DNA from: Pullilachnospira sp963929535
GTDB taxonomy: Bacteria > Bacillota > Clostridia > Lachnospirales > Lachnospiraceae
Assembly (NCBI GenBank): GCA_963929535.1
Contig: CAWVIZ010000010.1
Coordinates: forward strand, 124,001-188,000
Direction: 5' to 3'
Length of the DNA stretch: 64,000 nt
Every line of letters begins with the position of its first letter. Within the stretch, counting starts at the first letter, position 1. Position numbers and translations under genes: made by a program. Positions 1 to 7,755 of the stretch are shown here, piece after piece. The notes below the pieces were generated by a model that did not search any database, was not told the DNA's origin, and worked only from the letters and a program-made list of their open reading frames with translations.

Positions 1-44
1 GCGGCTATGGGATTTTCATAGAAAATATGCTGGATTTGATGTGA
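1..44 (+). CDS. spoIVB: SpoIVB peptidase, C-terminal end only (5' part outside window)
   Basis: Only 13 codons and a TGA stop at 42-44 lie in the window. They read GYGIFIENMLDLM. The GYGIFIE stretch matches the expected C-terminal end of SpoIVB, the S55 serine peptidase that signals from the forespore to activate SigK processing. SpoIVB is the usual gene directly upstream of spo0A in Bacilli and Clostridia, which fits the next gene here. The identification rests on this short tail plus synteny, so it is a reasoned call rather than a domain match. Confidence 0.7.
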   Translation, partial: GYGIFIENMLDLM

Positions 45-62
45 GAAAAAATCTCGCATCAG
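37..62 (+). terminator. Hairpin at the spoIVB stop codon
   Basis: TGATGTGAG and CTCGCATCA can pair over nine positions, with one G-U, around an A-rich loop, starting at the spoIVB stop codon. No clean T run follows, so this may be a weak terminator or an mRNA 3' end stabiliser. Confidence 0.35.
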
Positions 63-83
63 CAAAAAATCGTCTAAAAGAGT

Positions 84-155
84 AAAGGAATGTCGAACGA
101 AAAACCGGGAAATAAAGCCTTGCTTCTTGATTTGCGGTAGGATTAAATTTATAAT
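84..155 (+). promoter_or_regulatory. spo0A promoter region with SigA-type promoter and possible 0A box
   Basis: A SigA-type promoter, TTGATT at 127-132, 17 bases, TATAAT at 150-155, is clear. Upstream, TGTCGAA at 91-97 matches the core of the Spo0A-binding 0A box. The overlapping AAAGGAATG at 84-92 resembles a SigH -35 element, but its -10 partner is poor. A dual promoter with autoregulation is the known arrangement for spo0A in Bacillus. Here only the SigA part and the 0A core are well supported. A small hairpin (CACAGA/TCTGTG) lies in the leader at about 173-190. Confidence 0.6.
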
Positions 156-248
156 ACAGTTAGTGTTTGGAACACAGATATTTTTCTGTGAGGGGGCCCG
201 CTATTCCAAAAGACTATTTGCAACAAACTGGTAATTGGAGGAGCGAAC

Positions 249-1046
249 ATGGAAAAATTGAACGTAGCCATTGCCGACGATAATGAACGCATGGTGAATC
301 TGCTGGAAACTTTGATAAAAGATGACAATGAACTGGAACTGGTGGGACAGGCCGCAAACGGCAAGGATCTTTGTGACATTATTAAGGAGAAGGAGCCGGA
401 TGTGGTGCTTCTGGACATTATCATGCCGAAGGTTGACGGTCTCACTGTTATGGAGAAAGTAAATCAGGACCATACCATGAAGAAACATCCGGCCTTTATC
501 GTGATCTCAGCGGTGGGGCAGGAGCGGATTACCGAGGATGCATTCAATCTGGGAGCCTGCTACTATATTATGAAACCCTTTGACAATGACATGATACTTA
601 ACCGGATCAAACATTTTAAGAAGCAGTCCGGAGGAAAGATGCGGGAGGTGAGAAAAACGGGGCCGGCTCAGATGAAGCGGGAACTTACCCAGCGGAATCT
701 GGAGCTGGATGTGACCAATATCATCCATGAGATCGGCGTTCCGGCCCATATCAAGGGCTATCAGTATCTGCGGGACGCCATCATTATGTCTGTGGAGGAT
801 ATGGAGATGCTGAATTCCATCACCAAGATCCTTTATCCCACCATCGCCAAACGCCATCAGACAACGCCCAGCAGGGTAGAAAGAGCTATCCGCCATGCCA
901 TTGAGGTGGCCTGGAGCAGAGGAAAGATGGATACCATCGATGAGCTGTTCGGCTATACGGTGAGCACCGGGAAGGGAAAACCCACCAACTCGGAATTCAT
1001 CGCCCTGATCGCGGACAAGATCCGGCTGGAATACAAAAATTCGTAA
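249..1046 (+). CDS. spo0A: Sporulation master regulator Spo0A
   Basis: This 265-residue response regulator is the phosphorelay-controlled transcription factor that commits the cell to sporulation. The N-terminal receiver domain (about 1-120) has the acidic pair D10/D11, the phospho-acceptor D56 in LLDIIMP and the lysine of MKPFD. The C-terminal half (about 150-265) is the Spo0A DNA-binding domain, with the recognisable HEIGVPAHIKGY and SRVERAIRHAIEVAW segments. Length is normal for the family. The ATG at 249 has an excellent ribosome site, GGAGGAG, about 6 bases upstream. It follows the spoIVB end, the standard sporulation order, and is followed by glgA with its own probable promoter. Confidence 0.97.
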   Translation: MEKLNVAIADDNERMVNLLETLIKDDNELELVGQAANGKDLCDIIKEKEPDVVLLDIIMPKVDGLTVMEKVNQDHTMKKHPAFIVISAVGQERITEDAFNLGACYYIMKPFDNDMILNRIKHFKKQSGGKMREVRKTGPAQMKRELTQRNLELDVTNIIHEIGVPAHIKGYQYLRDAIIMSVEDMEMLNSITKILYPTIAKRHQTTPSRVERAIRHAIEVAWSRGKMDTIDELFGYTVSTGKGKPTNSEFIALIADKIRLEYKNS

Positions 1047-1105
1047 CAGCCTGGCCTTCCGGCTTCACTGGCACAAAAATACTTTTCTTTGCCGGAAAAA
1101 TGCGA

Positions 1106-1111
1106 TATAAT
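1106..1111 (+). promoter_or_regulatory. Probable glgA -10 element
   Basis: A perfect TATAAT lies 43 bases before the glgA start. The matching -35 position (about 1083-1088, TTTTCT) is weak, so this is only a partial promoter. The preceding stretch, about 1044-1075, looks like one degraded end of repeat family A. Confidence 0.4.
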
Positions 1112-1154
1112 AAGACATGAATATTTCAGTAATGAAGTTGGGAGGGTTATACAC

Positions 1155-2600
1155 ATGAAAAAGGTACTATACGTTGCATCGGAGGCAGTACCGTTTATTA
1201 AAACCGGGGGACTGGCGGATGTTGTAGGATCTCTGCCGAAGTGTTTCCCAAAGGAATATTTTGACGTGAGGGTGATCATCCCCAAGTATGCCTGTATGAA
1301 GCAGGAGTTTAAGGACCAGCTTCACTATATTACGAACTTTTATATGGACCTTAACTGGAGACAGCAGTACGTGGGAATCTTTGAGATGGAATATGACGGG
1401 ATCAAGTTCTATTTCATTGATAATGAGGAGCATTTCAGCGGCGATAAGCCATACTATGGAATGCCGGCGGATCTGGAGAAGTTCGCGTTCTTCTCCAAGG
1501 CGGCGCTGTCCGTTCTTCCGGTCCTGGATTTCCGGCCGGATATCATTCACTGCCATGACTGGCAGACGGGACTGATTCCCGTTTATCTGAAGGAACGCTT
1601 CCAGGGAAGCGAATTTTACCGGGGAATCAAGTCTGTGATGACCATACATAACCTGAAATTTCAGGGTGTCTGGGATATCAAGACGATTAAGAATATCACC
1701 GGCCTGTCCGATTATTTCTTTACGCCGGACAAGCTGGAGATGAACAAGGATGCCAACTATCTGAAAGGCGGACTGGTGTATGCGGACGCTATCACCACCG
1801 TCAGCAACACATATGCGGAAGAGATCAAAACACCATTTTACGGGGAGGGACTGGACGGCCTGATGCGGGCCAGAAGCCAGAGCCTGAGGGGAATTGTCAA
1901 CGGTATCGACTATAATGAGTATAACCCTGAAACAGATCCGATGATTCCCAGGACGTATAATGCGAAGAATTTCCGCAAGGAAAAGGTAAAGAACAAAACA
2001 GCCCTCCAGGAGGAGCTGGGTCTGGAGGTAAATCCCAAGACCATGATGATCGGCGTGGTTTCCAGACTGACAGACCAGAAGGGCTTTGATCTGATTGCTT
2101 ATATGATGGATGAGATGTGTCAGGACGCCATCCAGCTGGTGGTTCTGGGAACCGGTGAGGAGCAGTATGAGAATATGTTCCGCCATTTCGCCTGGAAGTA
2201 TGATAAGAAGGTAGCAGCCTGCATCTACTATTCCGAGGCCATGTCTCATAAGATCTATGCGGCCAGCGACGCGTTCCTGATGCCGTCCCTGTTTGAACCC
2301 TGCGGTCTGAGCCAGCTGATGAGTCTCAGGTATGGTACTGTGCCTATCGTCAGGGAGACCGGCGGTCTGAAGGATACTGTGGAACCGTACAATGAATATG
2401 CGGGAACGGGCACCGGTTTCAGCTTTGCCAATTACAACGCTCATGAGATGCTGGGCACTGTCCGTTATGCGGAGCAGATCTACTACGACCGGAAGCGGGA
2501 GTGGAATAAGATCGTAGACCGGGGAATGGCCAAGGATTTCTCCTGGAACAACTCCGCAAGGCAGTATGAGGAGATGTATAACTGGCTGGCAGGCTTTTAG
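1155..2600 (+). CDS. glgA: Glycogen synthase (ADP-glucose type) GlgA
   Basis: A 481-residue GT5 glycosyltransferase that transfers glucose from ADP-glucose to growing glycogen. The ADP-glucose motif KTGGL sits at residues 16-20, just inside the expected N-terminus. HDWQTG follows in the first Rossmann domain, and the GT-B C-terminal half carries SRLTDQKGFDL and EPCGLSQL...ETGGL. The start chosen is the ATG at 1155, preceded by GGGAGG, because the family begins just before KVLYVASE. An in-frame ATG 66 bases upstream adds residues with no family counterpart. No other glycogen gene is nearby. A strong terminator hairpin follows the gene. Confidence 0.95.
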   Translation: MKKVLYVASEAVPFIKTGGLADVVGSLPKCFPKEYFDVRVIIPKYACMKQEFKDQLHYITNFYMDLNWRQQYVGIFEMEYDGIKFYFIDNEEHFSGDKPYYGMPADLEKFAFFSKAALSVLPVLDFRPDIIHCHDWQTGLIPVYLKERFQGSEFYRGIKSVMTIHNLKFQGVWDIKTIKNITGLSDYFFTPDKLEMNKDANYLKGGLVYADAITTVSNTYAEEIKTPFYGEGLDGLMRARSQSLRGIVNGIDYNEYNPETDPMIPRTYNAKNFRKEKVKNKTALQEELGLEVNPKTMMIGVVSRLTDQKGFDLIAYMMDEMCQDAIQLVVLGTGEEQYENMFRHFAWKYDKKVAACIYYSEAMSHKIYAASDAFLMPSLFEPCGLSQLMSLRYGTVPIVRETGGLKDTVEPYNEYAGTGTGFSFANYNAHEMLGTVRYAEQIYYDRKREWNKIVDRGMAKDFSWNNSARQYEEMYNWLAGF

Positions 2601-2689
2601 GCTGACAGCCCTGGGTTCCGGACGGCCTGGCCGGACCGGAACGGCAGACGGAACTGCTGTGCTGTCTGCGGAATATACTGTGGATCCAG

Positions 2690-2723
2690 CCGCCAGCCGG
2701 AATACCGGCTGGCGGTGATTTTT
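2690..2723 (+). terminator. Rho-independent terminator after glgA
   Basis: CCGCCAGCCGG (2690-2700) pairs perfectly with CCGGCTGGCGG (2705-2715) around AATA, followed by TGATTTTT. Confidence 0.85.
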
Positions 2724-2802
2724 ACTGTTCCGGATAACCGGCGCCAAACGTGTGCCGCCGGCGGCAGCGCCCTGGCAGGATCATGGAATACTGAACTGTA
2801 AC

Positions 2803-2825
2803 CGCTGCGTTTGCAGCGTTTTTTT
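2803..2825 (+). terminator. Second hairpin terminator before recA
   Basis: CGCTGC and GCAGCG pair around GTTT and run straight into seven T. It follows GAACTGTAAC, a piece of repeat family A, so it may be a leftover hairpin of a degraded copy that now acts as a terminator. Confidence 0.6.
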
Positions 2826-2925
2826 GACTCTTGACATTATCGGAGAAATCCAGTAGTGTTATAGAAAGAACAATTCCGCGGCATTCCGCCGCAGCTTTCC
2901 CGCAGAAACTTTTGAAAATTATCCA

Positions 2926-2979
2926 TTGACAGATAGGAAAAAGTATACTACTATGTAAAAAGATACGAACATAAGTTCG
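2926..2979 (+). promoter_or_regulatory. recA promoter with LexA (SOS) operator
   Basis: TTGACA at 2926-2931, 17 bases, then TACTAT at 2949-2954 form the promoter. CGAACATAAGTTCG at 2966-2979 is a near-perfect Gram-positive LexA/DinR box (CGAAC-N4-GTTCG) placed just past the -10, where bound LexA would block initiation. This predicts SOS control of recA-recX. No lexA gene lies in the window. Confidence 0.9.
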
Positions 2980-2996
2980 GGACAAGGAGAGAAAAG

Positions 2997-4046
2997 ATGA
3001 TCAAAGAAGATAAATTAAAGGCGCTGGATGCGGCTCTTGGACAGATTGAGAAACAGTTTGGTAAGGGATCAGTGATGAAGCTGGGAGATTCCGGGCGGGA
3101 TATGAACATCCAGACCGTGCCTACGGGTTCTCTGAGCCTGGATATCGCGCTGGGCCTGGGAGGTGTTCCCAGAGGCCGTATCATTGAGATCTACGGTCCG
3201 GAGTCCAGCGGTAAGACTACGGTGGCTCTTCATATGGTAGCCGAGGTGCAAAAAAGGGGTGGGATCGCCGGATTTATTGATGCGGAGCATGCTCTGGATC
3301 CGGTATATGCCAGGAATATCGGAGTAGATATCGATGATCTGTATATTTCCCAGCCGGACAACGGCGAACAGGCTCTGGAGATCACAGAGACTATGGTACG
3401 TTCCGGAGCCATTGACATTATCATCGTGGACTCGGTGGCGGCTCTGGTACCCAAGGCGGAGATCGAGGGGGATATGGGTGACAGCCATGTGGGCCTTCAG
3501 GCCAGATTGATGTCTCAGGCGCTGAGAAAGCTGACAGGTGTTGTAAGCAAGTCCAATTGTATCGTGATCTTCATCAACCAGCTTCGTGAGAAGGTGGGGG
3601 TGATGTTCGGAAATCCTGAGACAACCACCGGAGGACGGGCATTGAAGTTCTATTCTTCTGTGCGTCTGGATGTGCGCCGGATCGAAGCTCTGAAGCAGGG
3701 CGGAGAAGTGGTGGGAAACCGGACCCGCATCAAAGTGGTGAAGAACAAGATCGCTCCGCCGTTTAAAGAGGCGGAATTCGATATCATGTTTGGAAAGGGT
3801 ATTTCCAGAGAAGGGGATATCCTGGATCTGGGAGTGAATCTGGGAATCGTACAGAAGAGCGGAGCCTGGTTTGCGTACAACAATGCCAAGATCGGACAGG
3901 GACGGGAAAACGCCAAGAATTACCTGGCGGAGAATCCTCAGGTGATGGAGGAGATCGAGCAGAAGGTGCGGGAACACTATGGACTGGGAGACGGTTCCCT
4001 GCAGACTGACGATGAGCCGGCAGTGATTTCCGGAGAAGAAGAATGA
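2997..4046 (+). CDS. recA: Recombinase RecA
   Basis: A 349-residue ATP-dependent strand-exchange protein that forms the nucleoprotein filament in homologous recombination and triggers LexA cleavage. Walker A, GPESSGKTT, is at residues 67-75. The Walker B aspartate lies in IIIVDSVAALVP, and loop L2 carries INQLREKVGVMFGNPETTTGGRALKFYSS. Length and motifs are fully canonical. The ATG at 2997 follows AAGGAGAG. The stop overlaps the recX start (ATGA), so the two are cotranscribed and probably translationally coupled. Control is by the LexA box at the promoter. Confidence 0.98.
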   Translation: MIKEDKLKALDAALGQIEKQFGKGSVMKLGDSGRDMNIQTVPTGSLSLDIALGLGGVPRGRIIEIYGPESSGKTTVALHMVAEVQKRGGIAGFIDAEHALDPVYARNIGVDIDDLYISQPDNGEQALEITETMVRSGAIDIIIVDSVAALVPKAEIEGDMGDSHVGLQARLMSQALRKLTGVVSKSNCIVIFINQLREKVGVMFGNPETTTGGRALKFYSSVRLDVRRIEALKQGGEVVGNRTRIKVVKNKIAPPFKEAEFDIMFGKGISREGDILDLGVNLGIVQKSGAWFAYNNAKIGQGRENAKNYLAENPQVMEEIEQKVREHYGLGDGSLQTDDEPAVISGEEE

Positions 4047-4708
4047 CCATTACGGAGATTGTTCCTGTGACCAGCCAGCGTTTTCGGGTGGTGACAGATG
4101 AGGGGCTTGCCTTTGTACTGTACAAAGGCGAGCTTTCTCGTTATGGGTTAAAGGAAGGCGCACAGCTTCCGGAGCAGGCTTTCGCGGAGATTTACCGGGA
4201 GATTCTGGCAAAGAGAGCGAAGCTGCGGGCCATGCATCTGCTCACCCGGTCGGACCAGTCGGAGGCGGAGCTTCGCAGGAAGTTAAAAAGAGGAGAATAT
4301 ACGGATATGGCTGTGGAGGAGGCCATTGCCTATGTGAAATCGTATCACTATCTGGACGATGCCCGCTATGCAGCCAGTTATCTGTCGTATGCGGCAGGAA
4401 AAAAGAGCAGGAGACAGGCGGAAGCGGAGCTTTTGCGGAAGGGGATTTCCAGGGATATTATCCAGTCATGCCGCAGACAGGAGACAGACGGAGGGGATGC
4501 GGTTTCGGATGAGACAGAGCTGATCCGCGCTCTTCTTGAGAAAAGGTGCCGGGAACCGGAACGGGCAGACGAGAAGGAAAAACGGAGACTGTACGCCTAT
4601 ATGGCCAGAAGGGGATTTCAGGGGACGGATATTTCCAGAGTATTTCGGGAGTATTTCCGGGACTTCCAGGATGAATTCACAGAGTCCTCATGGGACAGTG
4701 AAAGGTGA
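4043..4708 (+). CDS. recX: Regulatory protein RecX
   Basis: A 221-residue modulator of RecA filaments. RecX proteins are built of helical repeats, seen here in LLTRSDQSEAELRRKL, YLDDARYAASYL and RRGFQGTDISRVF. The start overlaps the recA stop by 4 bases (ATGA), the classic recA-recX arrangement. An N-terminal stretch of about 60 residues before the first helical repeat fits the longer Firmicute versions. Transcription is expected from the recA SOS promoter. Repeat family A copy A1 lies right downstream. Confidence 0.9.
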   Translation: MTITEIVPVTSQRFRVVTDEGLAFVLYKGELSRYGLKEGAQLPEQAFAEIYREILAKRAKLRAMHLLTRSDQSEAELRRKLKRGEYTDMAVEEAIAYVKSYHYLDDARYAASYLSYAAGKKSRRQAEAELLRKGISRDIIQSCRRQETDGGDAVSDETELIRALLEKRCREPERADEKEKRRLYAYMARRGFQGTDISRVFREYFRDFQDEFTESSWDSER

Positions 4709-4724
4709 CGGGTTATCGAACTGT

Positions 4725-4867
4725 GTAACAGTTCAGCCTTCCGGCTTCACTGTTACAAATGCATGCACACAGGCTGCGCGAAACGCAGCCTGGCGCCCGC
4801 AGGTCTCGGGATCCCGCTGCAAATGCAGCGGGACACCTCGCGGGACAGTTGAAGGCTGAACTGTAAC
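4725..4867. repeat. Structured intergenic repeat, family A, copy A1
   Basis: A 143-bp element is bounded by imperfect terminal inverted repeats, GTAACAGTTCAGCCTTC and GAAGGCTGAACTGTAAC. Inside are two perfect hairpins: AGGCTGCG/CGCAGCCT (4771-4778/4784-4791) and CCCGCTGC/GCAGCGGG (4813-4820/4825-4832). A second copy in opposite orientation is at 34719-34861. No reading frame of note lies in it. It resembles a mobile palindromic repeat more than a gene. Confidence 0.8.
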
Positions 4868-4896
4868 CGAACTGTCACAAAAAATATTGTTATACA

Positions 4897-4925
4897 TTGA
4901 CAAAATCGTGAATTCATTATAAAAT
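4897..4925 (+). promoter_or_regulatory. rny promoter
   Basis: TTGACA at 4897-4902, 17 bases, TAAAAT at 4920-4925, about 48 bases before the rny start. Confidence 0.7.
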
Positions 4926-4972
4926 TAAAATGTTGTAAATGTACAATGAAAACTAAATAAGGAGGTGCTCCT

Positions 4973-6538
4973 GTGGCAAATGCAATGTACGTAGTAGTTG
5001 CACTTGTTGCTGTAGTAATCGCGCTGCTTATTGCGGTTCCTGTTACTTGCAAGGTCGCTGTAGCCAATAAGGTGAAGCAGGATGCTGAGAAAATTGGAAC
5101 AGCGGAAGAGAAGGCAAGAAACATCATAGATGAAGCTCTGAAAACAGCGGAAACTAAGAAACGCGAAGCTCTTCTGGAAGCGAAGGAAGAATCTCTGAGA
5201 ACCAAGAATGAACTGGAGAAGGAGACCAAGGAGCGGCGGAACGAGCTGCAAAAGTACGAGAAGCGAGTGCTGGCGAAGGAGGAATCGGTAGACCGGAAGG
5301 CGGAAGCTATCGAGAGACGTGAGACAGCATGTACAGCAAAAGAAGCAGAGATCAAGAAGAAAGAAAAGAAAGTTGACGAATTACATGACCAAGGAGTACA
5401 GGAACTTGAGAGAATCTCAGGTCTGACCTCCGAACAGGCAAAAGATTATCTTTTAAAATCTGTGGAAGACGAAGTTAAGATTGACACAGCCAAGCTCTAC
5501 AAAGAACTGGAGAGCAAGGCCCGGGAGGATGCCGCCAAGAAGGCCAAGGAATATGTGGTGACTGCCATCCAGAAGTGTGCAGTGGATCATGTGTCTGAGA
5601 CCACGATTTCCGTGGTGCAGCTTCCCAGCGATGAGATGAAGGGAAGGATCATCGGACGTGAGGGACGGAATATCCGGACTCTGGAAACCCTGACAGGTGT
5701 GGATCTGATCATCGATGACACCCCGGAAGCGGTGGTACTGTCCTCTTTTGATCCCATCAGGAGAGAGGTGGCCAGGATCGCGCTGGAGAAGCTGATCGTA
5801 GATGGAAGGATCCATCCTGCCAGGATCGAAGAGATGGTGGAAAAAGCCCAGAGGGAAGTAGAATCCATGATTCGGGAAGAGGGAGAGAATGCTGCCCTGG
5901 AAGTGGGTGTACACGGAATCCATCCTGAACTGATCCGTCTGCTGGGCCGGATGAAGTTCCGTTCCAGTTACGGGCAGAACGCTCTGAAGCATTCCATCGA
6001 GGTGGCACAGCTGGCCGGACTGCTGGCCGCAGAGGTGGGAACGGATGTGCGGATGGCCAAACGGGCCGGACTTCTGCATGATATTGGAAAGTCCATCGAC
6101 CATGAGGTGGAGGGCTCCCATATTCAGATCGGTGTGGATCTGTGCAGAAAGTATAAGGAGTCTCCCATCGTGATCAATGCGGTGGAGGCCCACCACGGAG
6201 ACGTGGAGCCGGAGTCGCTGATCGCTTGTCTTGTACAGGCTGCGGACGCGATTTCCGCTGCCAGACCAGGCGCAAGGCGTGAAACCCTGGAAACATACAC
6301 AAACAGACTGAAGCAGTTAGAAGATATCACAAACTCCTTCAAGGGAGTGGACAAATCTTATGCCATTCAGGCAGGGCGAGAGGTTCGCATTATGGTATTA
6401 CCGGATCATGTGAATGATTCAGATATGGTATTACTTGCAAGAGATATTTCCAAGCAGATCGAAGCAGAGCTGGAATATCCTGGACAGATAAAAGTCAATG
6501 TAATCCGTGAGAGCAGAGTGGTGGATTACGCCAAGTAA
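4973..6538 (+). CDS. rny: Ribonuclease Y
   Basis: A 521-residue membrane-anchored endoribonuclease that starts mRNA decay in Firmicutes. It has one N-terminal transmembrane helix (about residues 5-25), a long charged coiled coil (about 30-200, rich in E/K/R), a KH RNA-binding domain with GRIIGREGRNIRTLE, and an HD metal-dependent domain with HDIGKSIDHE near residue 369. Length matches the family. The start is the GTG at 4973, supported by AAGGAGGT about 6 bases upstream and by the hydrophobic segment beginning right after. It is a single-gene unit with its own promoter. Confidence 0.97.
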   Translation: MANAMYVVVALVAVVIALLIAVPVTCKVAVANKVKQDAEKIGTAEEKARNIIDEALKTAETKKREALLEAKEESLRTKNELEKETKERRNELQKYEKRVLAKEESVDRKAEAIERRETACTAKEAEIKKKEKKVDELHDQGVQELERISGLTSEQAKDYLLKSVEDEVKIDTAKLYKELESKAREDAAKKAKEYVVTAIQKCAVDHVSETTISVVQLPSDEMKGRIIGREGRNIRTLETLTGVDLIIDDTPEAVVLSSFDPIRREVARIALEKLIVDGRIHPARIEEMVEKAQREVESMIREEGENAALEVGVHGIHPELIRLLGRMKFRSSYGQNALKHSIEVAQLAGLLAAEVGTDVRMAKRAGLLHDIGKSIDHEVEGSHIQIGVDLCRKYKESPIVINAVEAHHGDVEPESLIACLVQAADAISAARPGARRETLETYTNRLKQLEDITNSFKGVDKSYAIQAGREVRIMVLPDHVNDSDMVLLARDISKQIEAELEYPGQIKVNVIRESRVVDYAK

Positions 6539-6568
6539 CATCTGCATCTCAGATAGTTCAACAACAAA

Positions 6569-6601
6569 AGCGGGGACTGAGCAATTGGTTCCCGCTATTT
6601 T
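6569..6601 (+). terminator. Probable terminator after rny
   Basis: AGCGGG (6569-6574) pairs with CCCGCT (6591-6596), extended by GA/GTT near-pairs, and is followed by ATTTTC. The T run is short. Confidence 0.5.
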
Positions 6602-6693
6602 CGTGACAGGAGAAAATCCACGGTAACGGTTATCATCCATGGGGAACAAAAAGTCAAAACCCCGCAGGAAAAAAATCCGGAGGAGGACAATTC

Positions 6694-7503
6694 ATGAACA
6701 AGAACATGTGTGTCCGGAGATATCATCTCAGGACAGGACTGGGAAAGGAAAAACAAACGGTCCGGCTGCTGTTTCTTACAGATATTCACGCTGTGGGAGA
6801 GGGGCCGGACCGGGAGTTTTGGAAGCTGGTGGATCGCTGCCGCCCGGACGGGGTGCTTCTGGGGGGAGATCTGATGGTAGCCAAGGAAGGAAAGGGCACA
6901 AGGGCCGCGGAGAAATTTGTGGAAAAGATTTCAGAAAAATATCCGGTCTGGTATGCCAACGGCAATCATGAGAGCAGGATCCGGGAGCAGCCGGAGGTTT
7001 TCGGAAAACTGGGAAAACGGTACGAACGGGCCATCAGCGGAACCCGGGCAGTACGGCTGATAAACCGCAGGACAGATGTGGAGCTGAAGGGCTGTCCGCT
7101 GACCATCTGCGGACTGGACGCGCCCGAGCGCTATTTCAAAAAAGGGCTGAGAAAGCGGGGAATGGGAGAGATTTTGACAGAAACCTTTCAGGAACCGGAC
7201 AGAAGCCGGTACACGATCCTGTTGGCTCATACTCCCAGATATTGGCGGGATTACATGGAGTGGGGAGCCGATCTGACGCTTTCCGGCCATTACCATGGAG
7301 GCGTATGTCTGTTGGGAAAAAGACTGGGCCTGGTTACGCCGGATTACCGGATCTTTGTTCCGGAATGCTGCGGGCTGCGGGTCAGAAATGGGAAAAACCT
7401 CATTGTCAGTGCGGGAGCGGGGGAGCATACCATTCCTTTCCGGATACACAATCCCAGGGAGATCACGCTGGTGGAGCTGGAGTTCGGAGACGGGCCGAAG
7501 TGA
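6694..7503 (+). CDS. Metallophosphoesterase, YkuE/YaeI-like
   Basis: A 269-residue calcineurin-like phosphoesterase. Metal-binding motifs appear in order: TDIH (about residue 29), GGDL, GNHES, AHTP and GHYHGG. Relatives act on phosphodiesters or undecaprenyl and lipid substrates, or have unknown targets, so the substrate cannot be assigned. Unlike YkuE there is no clear N-terminal membrane helix or Tat signal, and the protein looks cytoplasmic. The ATG at 6694 has GGAGGAGG about 7 bases upstream. It stands alone between rny and scpA. Confidence 0.85.
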   Translation: MNKNMCVRRYHLRTGLGKEKQTVRLLFLTDIHAVGEGPDREFWKLVDRCRPDGVLLGGDLMVAKEGKGTRAAEKFVEKISEKYPVWYANGNHESRIREQPEVFGKLGKRYERAISGTRAVRLINRRTDVELKGCPLTICGLDAPERYFKKGLRKRGMGEILTETFQEPDRSRYTILLAHTPRYWRDYMEWGADLTLSGHYHGGVCLLGKRLGLVTPDYRIFVPECCGLRVRNGKNLIVSAGAGEHTIPFRIHNPREITLVELEFGDGPK

Positions 7504-7539
7504 TGCAGGAGCCGCCGTTCTGCCTTTCCATGTCCTGAT

Positions 7540-7655
7540 GATCGATTTCGCACTGCATCCGCGGTGGGACTCCGAGGGATGCGGACGCCAGGCCGAAGGA
7601 ATTGAAGCCGGTGTGCATGCATTTGCGGCCGGAAGACCGAATGGCTGAACCGCCA
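7540..7655. repeat. Degraded copy of repeat family A (A3)
   Basis: The 7504-7755 gap holds a diverged family A copy in the same orientation as A2. The blocks CGCCAGGC, GTGTGCATGCATTTG, GAAGCCGG and GGCTGAACC occur in the expected order, but the two inner hairpins are largely lost. The remaining part of the gap is the scpA promoter. Confidence 0.5.
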
Positions 7656-7685
7656 CATGCCGGAAGGAGGAAATGGTATTTTAAC

Positions 7686-7714
7686 TTGAAATACTCCGGC
7701 GTTGCCTGTAAAAT
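7686..7714 (+). promoter_or_regulatory. scpAB promoter
   Basis: TTGAAA at 7686-7691, 17 bases, TAAAAT at 7709-7714. An upstream ATG at 7702 falls inside this promoter, which supports the scpA start at 7756. Confidence 0.7.
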
Positions 7715-7755
7715 ATAAAACGTGCGAGTATATAAGGAAGAGTCAGGTAGAGAAG

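Noticed and set aside
1167..2747. Long open frame on the minus strand opposite glgA
   Set aside because: It is a shadow of the GC-rich glgA codons with no recognisable protein features. The plus-strand frame is a canonical GT5 enzyme.
2831..2863. Possible extra promoter upstream of recA (TTGACA at 2831)
   Set aside because: No acceptable -10 at 16-18 bases. The promoter at 2926-2954 with the LexA box is far better.
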